Shown piece by piece: positions 21,329 to 31,982 of a stretch of DNA of 64,000 nt (the first letter of the stretch is position 1; each line of letters opens with the position of its first letter). The DNA comes from Talinum fruticosum. Lineage: Eukaryota; Streptophyta; Magnoliopsida; Caryophyllales; Talinaceae. The notes beneath the pieces were generated by a model. That model saw only the letters and a program-made list of their open reading frames with translations. It made no database searches and was not told the origin of the DNA. The translations under genes were made by a program, and so were the position numbers. The stretch spans positions 496,001-560,000 of the forward strand of contig JAITYX010000049.1 in NCBI GenBank assembly GCA_021018815.1. Reading direction: 5' to 3'.

Positions 21329-22760
21329 ATGGCTCGGAACAACGGAAAGTTCGACGAAGGAAGATCTTCCAACGAGCCACCAAAATTTAAAGGATCAAAC
21401 TTCGGGCACTTGGAAGAAACTTATGGAATGTTTCCTTATGGATCATGATGAAGAGGTATGGGAAATCATACAACAAGGAAACTACATTCCAATGAAGACA
21501 GATGAATTCAGAATCCTTCCCAAGACAAAAGCGGAATTTACACCGGGCGAAGCGAGAAGTTCGAAAGAACTTCAAGGCAATGAACATCCTTATGTACGCC
21601 ATCAGCTTAGAGGAATATAATAGAGTAGCTGCCTGTGATTCCGCCAAAGAGGTGTAGGACACACTGGTCAACACCTATGAAGGCACAAGCCAGGTCGGAC
21701 AAGCGAAGATTATTCAATATCTTCATAAGTACGAGCTATTCAAGATGGAGCCGAAGAGAACATTACTCATATGTTCATTCGATTTACGGAGATTACCAAC
21801 AATCTCAAGTCTCTGGATAAGAAGATCAAACACGAGGAAATGTGCAGAAAGATACTCGAAGTCTACCAAAGAGAAGATGGGGTCCCAAAGTGACTCGCCA
21901 TAAAGGAGGCTCGGAACCTCTCACTCTTAAAGCCGAGACGAGCTCATCGGGAAGCTTCTCACTCATGAAATCCATCTAGAAGAGGAGGATGCTAAGGGCG
22001 GTACCAAAAGGAACATTGCACTCGAAAGCCTCGAGAATCCAAAGAAGCAAATCCGAGCTCCTCCGACTCGGAAGACGATCCCATGGCACTCATTGCAAGA
22101 GGCTTCAAGAGAATAATGAAGCACAAAAGATGGGATAAAAGGCCAAAGGAAGAATTCTACAAGAAAGACAAGAGGGACAGAAAAGGTAAGTACTCTTCAC
22201 CCTCGAAAGTTATCTTTATCTAAGAATTACTGGATGTTTTGAGTGTGGCGGCAAAGACCACATAGTCAAAGACTGTCCAGAAAAGAAAAAGGGACAGAAA
22301 GAAGAAGAAGGCCATGATGGCAACATGGAGCGATGAGGACTCATCGAAGATGACAATGACTCGAGACGACTCAAAGTGTCCGATGGCAATCTCGACTCGA
22401 AGCCGAAGGAGAGTCGGACTCGAGACTCGAACAATGAGGAAACTAATCCTCAAGAGGTAATTGATTATTTCCTCAAATTCTCCAAAGTCGATTTAGCTAA
22501 GTACATTTTTACTTTGGAAGAAAAGTCCAATTTTGATTCTTCTCAATTCAAAGAACAACTTGAGTTAATTACTTCTAAGAGCACTTCTTTGAAAAATGAA
22601 TTAGAAAAATTGAGACTCACACTCGAGAGAACTCAAGACTGGTGCTCAATCTAATGAGGCCGAGTCCGAGTTACTCGAGAAAGAAAATAAAGAGCTAAAG
22701 TAGAAGCTCACTGAGTCTCAAGATCTGCTTTTAAAGTTTACTCAAGGTCGGAAAAACCTT
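21329..22760 (+). pseudogene. gag: gag of element C, frameshifted
   Basis: Starts at the ATG of MARNNGKFDEGRSS, 58 bp after the LTR, with PPKFKGSNF following as in other Copia gags. Frameshifts then break the capsid part. A CCHC zinc knuckle (CFECGGKDHIVKDC) is intact at 22235-22276 and is followed by Lys/Glu-rich sequence. After it comes an open 92-residue stretch (22376-22654) with EEKSNFDSSQFKEQLELI and LKNELEKLRLTLE, a likely coiled coil. Gag packages the RNA in the cytoplasmic particle. As read it cannot yield one protein. Confidence 0.88.
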
Positions 22761-23530
22761 GACATGCTCTTAGGATCACAATGTGTATCTTTTCGAAAAC
22801 AAGGTCTTGGTTTCAACAAAGAAGAGGAATCCAATTCCTACTCAGATTTATTCAAAAGGATTCCAGAACTGTGAAGTTCGGGAAAGCTGAGCACGGTCCC
22901 CATTCACGAAATGAAGGGAGGACTAAGCCCGAAGCTGTTTACAAAGGAAACCATTCTCTCCTGTTTCAAAAGGAAAGGTTTTCAAAAAGAAAGAGACACA
23001 TACTCGGTTCTTTGAGAGGAAGACTCGAGAATCGAGACAAAACCCAAAGTCATTCAAATCTGGGTTCCGAAACACCTTCTTCCTCGGAAAAGGACCACGA
23101 TAAGGAATGTTACTTGGGTTCGTTAGAGGAAGTGAGAAGGGTTAGATTCTCTCTGTTTTGCGGGTCACTCAGAAAAGATCAAAGGACACTAGTACCTTGA
23201 CAGTGGATGTTCCCGCCATATGTCGGGAGATGCGGGACTCTTTTCGAGTTGGAAAAACATAAAGGAGGAAAGGTCACATTTGGAGATGATAGCAAAGGCA
23301 TGATAGTTGGGATAGGCAAGATTGGAAAAGGAAGCAATCTGGTCGATCCAGTCTACCTTGTCAAAGGTTTAAAGTACAATCCGCTCAGCATCTCTCAACT
23401 ATGTGATAAAGGTCAAGAGGTAAGATTCACTCGGACCAATTGCTACATTTTTGATATCTCTGCCAAAGAAATCAAGCTTTCGGGTAAGAGATCAGGTAAT
23501 ACTTATATCATTCCTCTTTCTAACCCAAGT
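22761..23530 (+). pseudogene. Protease region of element C
   Basis: YLDSGCSRHMSGD contains the catalytic D-S-G at 23199-23207, so the active site is intact, but the frame changes shortly before and after. The stretch 23207-23647 is open, with GGKVTFGDDSKGMIVGIGKI and LKYNPLSISQLCDKG, the usual Copia protease/pre-integrase sequence. Homologous to 61050-61330 in G and 43580-43800 in E. Confidence 0.85.
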
Positions 23531-24330
23531 CGGAACTTATCTTGCTTAAAAGCATCTCTTCATGATGATTCATGGAAATGGCATCGTAGATTAGGCCATA
23601 TTAGCATGCATACTATCAAAAAGCTGGCATCTCATGGTGCTGGTTAGGGGTTTACCTAATTGTGTCTTTGAGAAAGATAAAGTTTTTGACGCATGCACCA
23701 GAGGGAACAAGTCGAGATCTACATTCAAATCTCTGAAGACAGTTTCCACATCCAAAGTGCTTGAGCTACTACATATGGATTTATGTGGCGAAATCCTCAT
23801 TAAGAGTCTTGGAGGTAAATCTTACATATTCGTTATTATTGATGATTATTCTCGATTTACCTGGGTGTGTTTTCTTAAGCACAAAAATGAAGCTTTCAAG
23901 GAGTTCAACAAGCTCTGCTGAAAAATCCAAGTTGAGTCGCGGACTCGGATCCGAAGAATTCGAACCGACCGTGGAAGGGAGTTTGACTACTCGAGAATTC
24001 TCGGAGTTTTGTGACAGAAATGGAATCTCTCGCAACTTCTCGGCACCCGGAACTCCTCAACAGAATGGAGTAGTAGAGAGAAAGAACAAGACCCTTGAAG
24101 AAATAGCAAGGTCGGTGATGATTGAGCACAACTTGCCTTACTATTTATGGGTCGAGGCGATCAACACGACCAACTATACTTTGAATAAATGCCTCATCGG
24201 ACCCATATTGAAGAACACAGCTTACGAGCTCTACAAGGGAAGAAACCAAATATTTCCTACTTCAGACCATTTGGATGTAAGTGCTTTGTTCACAACAATG
24301 GTAAGGATCACATGACCAAGTTTGATGCTC
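23531..24330 (+). pseudogene. Integrase of element C, frameshifted
   Basis: The zinc finger begins WKWHRRLGHISMHTI and ends CDACT-like (here DACTRG after F). The catalytic Asp residues are in LLHMDLCGE and RTDRGREF, and the Glu in GVVERKNKTLEEI, so all three acidic residues are present, but frameshifts near 23640, 23920 and 24000 split them. Insertion of cDNA into the host genome is the family role. It is followed by a linker to RT. Confidence 0.88.
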
Positions 24331-24845
24331 GGTCGAGATGAAGGTATTTTTACGGGTTATTCTTCTCACGAGCAAGGCTTATCGTATTTTCAATAAGAGA
24401 ACTAACAAAGTGGAAGAAAGTATCCACGTTGTGTTTGATGAGCTTGAACAGGGAGAAACCAAGCGAGTCTTCATACTCGGAATTGAAGCTCGGTAGAGAT
24501 GATGAAGAAGCTGAGCCCACAAAGACTCGGACTCAACCAGGCTCAAAATGAGGTCACTTAGAACGAAGTGACTCGGAATGAGGCAACTCAAGAGCTCACT
24601 CAGAATGAACAAGCCAATGAAGAAGATCACTCGGAACAAGTTTCTAAAGATCAAGCGGTTCAGCCCACAAATCTCGTGAATAAGAGAAGCTGGTAAAGCA
24701 TTCAAGTTTACCTCCAGTCATCCACTAGAAAACATAATTTACGATATCAACAGTGGGGTAAGAACTCGTTCCTCTCTTCGAAATCTATGTGCATTCATTG
24801 CATTCATCTCATTAACTGAACCCAAAAATGCACTAGAGGCCCTTA
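24331..24845 (+). other. Integrase-RT linker of element C
   Basis: Derived from coding sequence but broken. It holds a repeated Asn-Glu-Val/Ala-Thr pattern around 24540-24640, encoded by repeated ACTCGGAATGA-like DNA words. Similar linkers stand at 37730-38090 (D), 42120-42480 (E) and 62340-62660 (G). Confidence 0.6.
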
Positions 24846-25690
24846 ATGAACCTGAATGGGTAGAGGCCATGCAAGAGGAACTCAATCAATTCGAAAGAAA
24901 CCAAGTCCGGACTCGACCAACCGACTTTCGACCACCCGAGTTATAGGAACCAAATGGGCTTTCAAAAACAAACTGCATGAGGGTGGAGTGGTATTCAGAA
25001 ACAAGGCTAGACTTGTGGCTCAAGGATACAATCAAGAAGAAGGAATTGATTGTGGGGAAACATTTGCACCTATTGCTAGAATCGAAGCTATTAGAATTAC
25101 GTTGGCATTTTCATCCGGCATGCATATTAAATTACATCAAATGGATGTTAAGTGTGCGTTTCTCAATGGTTTTATTGAAGAGGAAGTCTATGTCGAGCGG
25201 CCTCCTGGTTTTGAAAATTCAGAATTTCCAAATCATGTTTTCAAACTTCAAAAGGCACTCTATGGTCTTAAACAAGCCCCTCGAGCTTGGTATGAAAGAG
25301 CGAGTAGCTTTTTGGTCCAAAATGATTTTAAAAGAGGTCGGATCGATAAGACTCTCTTCATAAAGACCAAGGGGAAAGATTTCCTTATTGTTCAAATCTA
25401 TGTTGATGATATTATCTTCGGTGCTACTAATGAATTTCTATGCCGAGAATTTTACGAGTTGATGAGTCGGGAATTCCAAATGAGTATGATGGGAGAACTC
25501 AATTTCTTCCTTGGTTTACAAATCAAACAAGACAAAGATGGGATCTATGTCCATCAATCAAAGTATACCAAGGAACTGCTGAAGAAATATAAACTTCAAG
25601 ATACAAAACACGCATCTACACCCATGATCGGCAACATAAAACTTGACTCGGACGAGAAAGGTAAAGCAATAGATCGAAACTCTATCGAGG
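24846..25690 (+). pseudogene. pol: Reverse transcriptase of element C, nearly open
   Basis: A 279-codon open stretch with the Copia RT series: [74 protein letters not shown] and the catalytic YVDD at 25399-25410. This is the best preserved domain in the window. It would copy element RNA into DNA. The frame shifts at the boundary to RNase H (about 25690) and near the start (about 24940). Confidence 0.92.
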
Positions 25691-26341
25691 TATGATTGGA
25701 TCTTTGCTATATCTTACTTCCAGCCGGCTCGATATAATGTTCGGTGTTTGCTTATGCGCAAGATTTCAAGCTAATCCAAAAGAATCACATCTCATTGCGG
25801 TGAAGAGAATATTTAGATATCTTTTAGGTACTCGGAACTTAGGTCTATGGTACTCAAGAGACTCAAAGCCGACTCTCACCGGATACTCGGACGCGGACTA
25901 CGCTGGATATAAAGTTGATCGAAAAAGCACTTACGGAGCTTGCCAATTTACGGGTCAATCCCTAATCTCCTGGCACTCAAAGAAGTAGAACTCAGTAGCT
26001 CTATCAACTGTTAAAGTTGAGTATATTGCTGCTTGGAGCCTGTTGCGCTCAAATTCTATGGATAAAGCAACACTTGAAAGATCTTGGACAGTCCTTCAAA
26101 TCGGTACCAATCAAGTGTGACAATCAAAGTGCAATCAGCATCACCAAGAATCCAGTCCAGCACTCGAAGATGAAGCATATCGAGGTCGAGATATCACTTC
26201 CTATGAGACCACTCGGAAAAAGGTGATATTGAACTTGAGTTCATTCCTACTAATCTTCAATTAGCTGATATCTTTACTAAGCCTCTCGGCGAAGATCAAT
26301 TTTGTTTCATTCGAAATGAGCTTGGTATGTTAAATGCATGA
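25691..26341 (+). pseudogene. pol: RNase H of element C, frameshifted
   Basis: MIGSLLYLTSSRLDIMFGVC and ANPKESHLIAVKRIFRYL lead in. The catalytic series reads SDADYAG, VEYIAA and CDNQSAISI. A stop follows WHSKK, and a frame change comes before the final ADIFTKPL region. The end ELGMLNA and stop at 26339-26341 matches the pol ends of B, D and E. Confidence 0.9.
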
Positions 26342-26952
26342 TTATGTGCTATGTGTTTTCAAATTATCAACAACCATTAGCTCGGTTGATTCGGTGATAC
26401 TAGGTTAGTAGTTATTTCTTATTTCGAGTCACTCGGAACCCATTACGAGTCACACTCGGACGTAGAGAAAAATTTGGACTTCAAATTTTCTGAAATTATC
26501 TCTAGAATAGTGGAGAGTTTCGGAATATATTTTCAAAATCTTTTCTCTCTCTTTCTCGAGTGCTTGTGATCGGACGATAGCCGTGGATCTCTAACCGCTG
26601 AAATCTTAACCGTTGAAAAGAACCGTCACATCGGTCTTCGATGACTGATGGACAAGCCGAGTTAGAACGGAGTTATATTTAACGGATAGTTGACGGGCGC
26701 GTATCTTTTCTATAAATAGCGTCTATTCATCTTTGTCTCGGTACTCTACATTTCATCTCTTTCAAACGAAACTTTTCACGGAAGATTTCTACATACACGG
26801 TGATCGTTGAAGTTCTTCAAGCGTCGTAAAGGGCATCTCACGTAAGTTTTGACTGCTCTCATCTCGTTCTTCTACTCTTTTTCGTTTGCTCTCATCTACT
26901 TCTTCCTTTCTCTTCTTACTCAAAAGTTTCATCTTTCCTTCCACCTCTCAAA
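26342..26952 (+). promoter_or_regulatory. pol-ORF3 spacer of element C with CT tract and TATA box
   Basis: 610 bp without coding sequence. A CT tract at 26544-26556, AACCGTTG-type words at about 26600-26625, and TATAAATAG at 26711-26719, about 235 bp before the ORF3 ATG. The transcribed leader would be pyrimidine-rich. All four other copies that retain this spacer keep the arrangement, so an internal promoter for ORF3 is plausible. Confidence 0.55.
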
Positions 26953-28657
26953 ATGCCTAAAAGAGGTAACCATCCCGACGTCCAAGTCTCTTCCTCCTCC
27001 AAAAGCCTCGCACCAAAACTCTAGAAAGCTCAACCCCGTCCAAACCCATTGTCACCCGGCACCTTGCGCTGCACGACAAATTCTTTCCTACAACCAAATT
27101 TTCTTGGTTGGCTCACATGCAAACCACCGGCGCATATAACTTTATGTGCTTCAGCGAGTTCATCTATCCCAAACTCGTTTACGAGTTCTACACTCACCTC
27201 ACCTCCTCGGAAAATGTTCTAACCTCCGGGTTCAGAACATCACTTGTTCGAATAAACACCTCTCTCCTCCACCGCTTGTTCAAGGTTTCTTGCCTTTTCT
27301 TGAACAACAACCCCATTCCTTTCACTGAAGTCGCCGACGACTTCTTTGAAAAGTACGCCAAAGAGTTCCCCGAGTCCCGGAAGAACTTTTCGGTGACTCG
27401 GTTGAAGTCGAAGCACGCCTTACGTGCTTTACTGCGATGAGAACTTTTTCTCTCGGCACTCTAGCAAGGAGAACCCCAACTCCAAGCTCCTCAATTCTCT
27501 TTTTGACATTCTTGAGGGCTACGAAGGAGACCTCTTTCCATCCATCATTGAGCGGATGGCCGCTGTGCCGGCTCAACTTCAAACCAAGACGAACACCTCT
27601 CTTCCTTTCGGTGCTCTTCTCACCCTTGTCTTCAAACAATTCCAAGTTCCTCTCCCCTCGGACCCCAACGTTGTGTTTGAGGCTGCCGTTGTTGTCGGCA
27701 AAAAGGAACTTCGAGGGTACGGATACCGGGAAATTGACCACGGTGTGCGGGAACATAACTCGGAGTTGAGGCCTCCTTCTCCACCTCGGACTCGAAATCA
27801 ACCCCTCTCTCTCTCCCCTCTCCACCTGTTGGTGCCTTCACCTCGAGGTGCCTCTAAATCTCTCTCTGCTCTTTTGTCCCCGGTTTTTATGGACAAAATC
27901 AGCTCTGTGTCCACTTGTCTTCCGAGGACACGCTTCGATCTTTCAAACTTGCCATCCAAAATATGAATATCAACCAAAAGATCGCCCAATCCCAAATCCG
28001 AGAGCGACAAACTCGATTCTTGAGATGAGGGAGCTGGTGAAGGAGTAGAAGGAGCTGGTCGAGCTCCTCGGAGAGAGAAGGTCCAAGGCGGCTCGGGACC
28101 ATGGTGACTCGGACGCGTCCGAAGCGTCTTTGAGCCCGAGTATGACCTCCTCGGACAGCGGGGAAGAAGAAGAAGAAGCTGCGGATGCAGAAGCGGTAGA
28201 CGCCGAGGAGCCTACGGGCTGAGGTAGCTCCATCCGGGCAAGGGAGGAACACAAGGAAGAAGCGGTGGGAGCTGCGAGGGTCGAGCTGCTCCACAAGCTC
28301 GAGATAGCAGTACTCGGCTCGAGACGGCGATGCAGGTGGGTCAAAGACCTAGGCTGCACCGGCGGGTCGGGCGAGCGAGCACCCTCCGGCTACCGAGGTT
28401 CAACGGGAAGAACCCCTCGATCCACTCGTTACGGGTCGGCCACTCGAGCTAAGCCCCGACGATCATACCGGTTTTCCTTCCACCACGCTCAAGCACATTG
28501 TCAAGATCCTACCAGCGCCGACGTACCTCCAACCCCTCCGCTTCCACTCGAAATCCCCGTGTCCCTCTTAGGCGCCATGCATTGTGTCAATGCCAAAGTC
28601 TCGCAGATTCTTCTTTACGAGAGATTTTCATTTTCTTTCTTTTGTCCGGACATCTAA
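26953..28657 (+). pseudogene. ORF3 of element C (third ORF, env position), frameshifted
   Basis: Starts MPKRGNHPD with a basic N-terminus. Domain words in order: LALHDKFFPTTKFSWLAHM, FSEFIYPKLVYEFYTHLTS, VRINTSLLHRLF, then FDILEGYEGDLFPSIIERM and LPFGALLTLVFKQFQVPLPS. These resemble the putative plant transposon protein domain (Pfam PF20167, from memory of its LP[YF]GxLLTRIFxHFxV word), not a viral envelope protein. The C-terminal third is Glu/Ser/Ala-rich, and the end reads SFFCPDI before a stop. No convincing membrane segment is seen. Frameshifts near 27000, 27440 and 27970 break it. Function unknown. Confidence 0.75.
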
Positions 28658-29004
28658 GTTATACTAATTGTTCTTTTCTTCCCTTCTTTTTGTTGTTTTT
28701 CTTTGAAAGGCAAGGGGGAGAAATAGAGTCGAAAAAACTTATTGTCTTGTTTAGGGGAGTTTTTCCCTCCTTTTGAATATATATTTTCTTTAAATTTAAT
28801 GGACTAATGCATTTCATTATTAATTTTTGAGTTCATTATTGTTAGCAAGCTTTTACGAGTTAACATTAATTCCTTGATAAAGCATACTTCACTTTATGCT
28901 CGATACATTAAGTATGTCTTACTCATCTCATCTCATGCGCAACTACTTAGAATTAGATCTTTTCACTAACACAGTTTCTATCTAAGTATGGAATGCCTTT
29001 CATC

Positions 29005-29016
29005 AAAAAGGGGAGA
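29005..29016 (+). other. Polypurine tract of element C
   Basis: AAAAAGGGGAGA, one base before the 3' LTR. The stretch 28658-29004 between ORF3 and this tract is AT-rich and holds nothing else recognisable. Confidence 0.85.
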
Positions 29017-29017
29017 T

Positions 29018-30601
29018 TGAAGACTCGAGACATCTGCTCAATACTTTTACGAGTTGTATAAAAGGAATCGGGTATAACAATCTCGTACTTATAGAGTTTT
29101 GATTTGAAGGCATTCTCTGTATCTTAGAAACTTTTCTGAGTAACATGGTATCTTCTCTCGGTGATATAGCTTTCACTTCATGTATTTCGTGCTTATCCTT
29201 GAGTGACTTAGAAACCTGATACTTTGTTACGAGTCCCTCATCACTCGGATATATCGCATGTTGAATAGACTGGTATTCCGCTCGGATCGACTCCTTTCTA
29301 TAAGGTCTATCTTGTTGAAGTCAATACTCCTAGTCTATTTCATGCTTAGTCTATATCAAGGTATATCACTCCGATGTTCTTGACTTAACTTGATTCTTTG
29401 CTCGGACTAGCTACGATGGAATTTTGAGCTACATGGATATTAGACTCGAGAAAATTCCATTTCGTTTCGACTCGGATAATCGGTTGCTTAATTATCGTAA
29501 TTATTTTATTATCCGTGTCTAATCTTGGACCAAAGTATTTTATACTTTGAGAACCAAAATTGATTTACTTTTGTAGGTTATTCAAACGATGATACGTTTT
29601 TCGAAATACAAAAGTAACCGAGCTTCAAAATGTCAAATCACCAGCGAGACATGGCTTTTCACCTTCTCTGCTCTAGTCCCGGAAGATTGTGTCGAGTGCT
29701 GTCTATTTCCAAATCTGGAAAAGCTGGAACGATAAGCTTAACGATGGTTTCCACCTTATCTTTCAAGACACCGCCGAGTGGTTTTGGGACTTCCAAGAGA
29801 GTTTAAACCGTTGTCCAACATTCACATTTCAACGGATACTTTCGAGTGACTCAAAAAGCTTCGTCAACGGTCACGAGAGGACTCTCGGTCGGCGAGATGA
29901 AGATAACGACTACTCTGCCTGGTCATCTATAAATAGAAGCGACCTCACAAGACTTGAAGATTGCCGAACATATTGTTTATACACGTACTTGAACAAAGTC
30001 ATTGTATTTATTTACAATCTTCTACTTACAACTCCTACTCTATAATTGTTTACTTTCGAGTTGTAAGGTCTTGTACTCGATTACAAACACTTTCTTACTT
30101 TCTCTGTAAGGTCCCTTGACTAAGGCTGTAAGGGTTAACTCGGCTTAGTTGTCCTTAGCTATAAGGGTTATCTCGGCTAGGAAGTACTAGATCGAGATAA
30201 GGGAATTTACGAGTCTAAGAAAACTTGTAAAGAGTTGTCTAAGGGAGCAACTCGGGTTCGATCGGTTCACGGTATTTTGTGGACTCAAAATAGTGGATTT
30301 GACTTCGTGCTTGGATTAGCACGGTCCAGTGGTTTTCTGCCCCAGGAGGGTTTCCATGTAATCTCTAAGTGTTATCTTTCCGAGTTCATTCTAGACTCAA
30401 ACTGTGTTATAGCTCCTGCTTAACTTACTTATTTATTCGTGATAGCTTTTACGAGTCCAAACTTTTCTGACCCTCGCTGATTGACTCGGAACCTATCTCT
30501 GTCTCATCTTTGACAAAAGAGCTAAAGTTTCCACGAAAAACTTACATCACCCTATTCACCCCCTTCTAGGGTGACTCGGAGTCTCCTCGAGCAAACCTTC
30601 A
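29018..30601 (+). repeat. 3' LTR of element C
   Basis: TGAAGACTCGAG to ACCTTCA, about 1.58 kb, TATA box at 29928-29936. It aligns with the 5' LTR; many differences fall in CGG/CCGAG words (for example ACCGGCTTC against ACCGAGCTTC). Confidence 0.93.
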
Positions 30602-30606
30602 CAAGG

Positions 30607-31090
30607 TATAAAAGTACTTTGGTCCAAGTTTAGGTAAAGATATTAATTAATTTAAAGTAATTAAGAACTTATATCTCTTCGACTAAAAAGAATGGAATTT
30701 TCTTAGTCTAATATCCATTAGGTGCAAATTCCATTGAGAGTCAATCCTTTAGATGATCAAGTTAATAAGAATAAAACATCGGAATGCATAAACTTGACTA
30801 AGTAAATAATTCTCAATGAATAAACTGACTTTAAAAGTGGAATTAACGCTCGTAATTTAATTTCACTTAGAACATTAAGTCAATGCTCGGAATAAAAGTG
30901 TTTGAGAAATTATTTACTCATGCCATTGTGCTTGAGTAGTGTTTGAGTGGGTCGAAACACAATTAAGAATGTTATGCTTGATAAATGGTTTCGAGTGGGT
31001 CGAACATAATGAAAACTTAAATATGACTTTCTTAAAGGCTTAGAATGACTTCGAATCAAAACTATAGAGAGAGTTAAACCCGAGTCTTCA
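30607..31090 (-). repeat. 5' LTR of element B, second piece
   Basis: Resumes with TATAAAAGTACTTTGG directly after C's duplication and ends CGAGTCTTCA, the B terminus. The right neighbour is the interior of another LTR (element Y), so B's 5' end lies inside Y. Confidence 0.85.
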
Positions 31091-31982
31091 TTCGCAAAAC
31101 CTCCGATTGGACTCGAAACGTACAAGACATAGAAATTACGTGGAAAACCTCCCGTGGTAGAAAACCATAGACAATGCTAATCCAAGCACTAAGTCAAATC
31201 CACTATTTTGAATCCACAAAATACAAGGATCGACCCCATACGAATTTCTCCCTTAGACAATTCTATTTTAAGATTTTCCCGGACTCGAAATTCCCTTATC
31301 CGATCTAGTATTCCCTGGACAATTAGGGAACAACCGAGCTGAGTTAACCCTTAGAGCTTAGTCAAAGGACTTCATAAAGAGTTAAAAATGAAAAAGCCAT
31401 TACAAGACTTTTCTCTTTACAACCGAAGAAGTATAAACTTAAGAATAGACTTATAAGCAACAGATTGAGAGAGTATGAACTGAGTGAGTGTTCAACAATG
31501 GATTCGTCAATCTTCAAGTCTTGTAGGAAGGCTTTTATTTATACTTAGCAGGGCGAGTAGCCGTTGAGACTAATTATGGACTTGAGAGCTTCACTAACCA
31601 TTGTAATTGTTAGTCCGAGTTACTCAAAAAGGAGTTGTTGCAATGTGAACGTTGTGCTTAGGTCCTTGGCACGAAAAGTAGTCCATCCCACCGGTTGTGA
31701 TTGAAATCTAGGGTAGAAGCAACCATTAGACTGAAAGTTGAAGTTTATGGTAACAAACAACCTTAACACGGTGTTTGAGCCTTGTTGAGAAAAGGTGTTT
31801 TTCTATCTGCTGGTGTCTAGCGAGATAGAAGTCGGTTACTTTTGCTTTCTAAAATAAGATTAAAATACTTTAATCAACCTACAAAAGCAAATCAAAGTGG
31901 TACTCAAAGTATTAAAATACTTTGGTCAAAGATTAAACAAGGATAATATTTAAATCATAATAATTAAGCACTTAATTATCCT
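31091..31982 (-). repeat. LTR of element Y, first piece
   Basis: Starts abruptly inside an LTR (GGACTCGAAACG, then the conserved ACGTGGAAAACCTCCCG block) and runs to TTATCCT, where element D begins. It continues at 46924. The outer LTR end is missing, lost when B arrived or by later deletion. A degraded TATA (TTTATTTATA) is near 31536. Whether it is a 5' or 3' LTR cannot be told. Confidence 0.8.
31978..31982. other. Target site duplication of element D, left copy (right copy 46919-46923)
   Basis: ATCCT precedes the D 3' LTR end (TGAATGTTTGCTC) and follows the D 5' LTR end (AATCTTCA). The Y LTR sequence continues across when D is removed. Confidence 0.88.

Larger units (their letters stand above)
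19701..30601 (+). mobile_element. Element C: complete SIRE-like Copia retrotransposon (10.9 kb)
   Basis: The most complete element: 5' LTR, PBS, gag, protease, integrase, RT, RNase H, spacer, ORF3, PPT, 3' LTR, with matching CAAGG duplications. Length, long LTRs of about 1.6 kb and a third ORF after pol fit the SIRE/Maximus lineage. It sits inside B's 5' LTR in opposite orientation and is among the youngest insertions. The coding regions still hold many frameshifts, so it is non-autonomous as read. Some of these may be sequencing errors, because the two LTRs differ in a recurrent CGG/CGAG pattern. Confidence 0.93.

Noticed and set aside
22216..22453. Minus-strand ORFs across the zinc knuckle of C gag
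   Set aside because: They overlap a conserved plus-strand CCHC motif and have no independent support.
27899..28359. Minus-strand ORFs of about 130 codons opposite ORF3 of element C
   Set aside because: They are shadows of the GC-rich Glu/Ser/Ala tail of ORF3 and have no counterparts in D or E.
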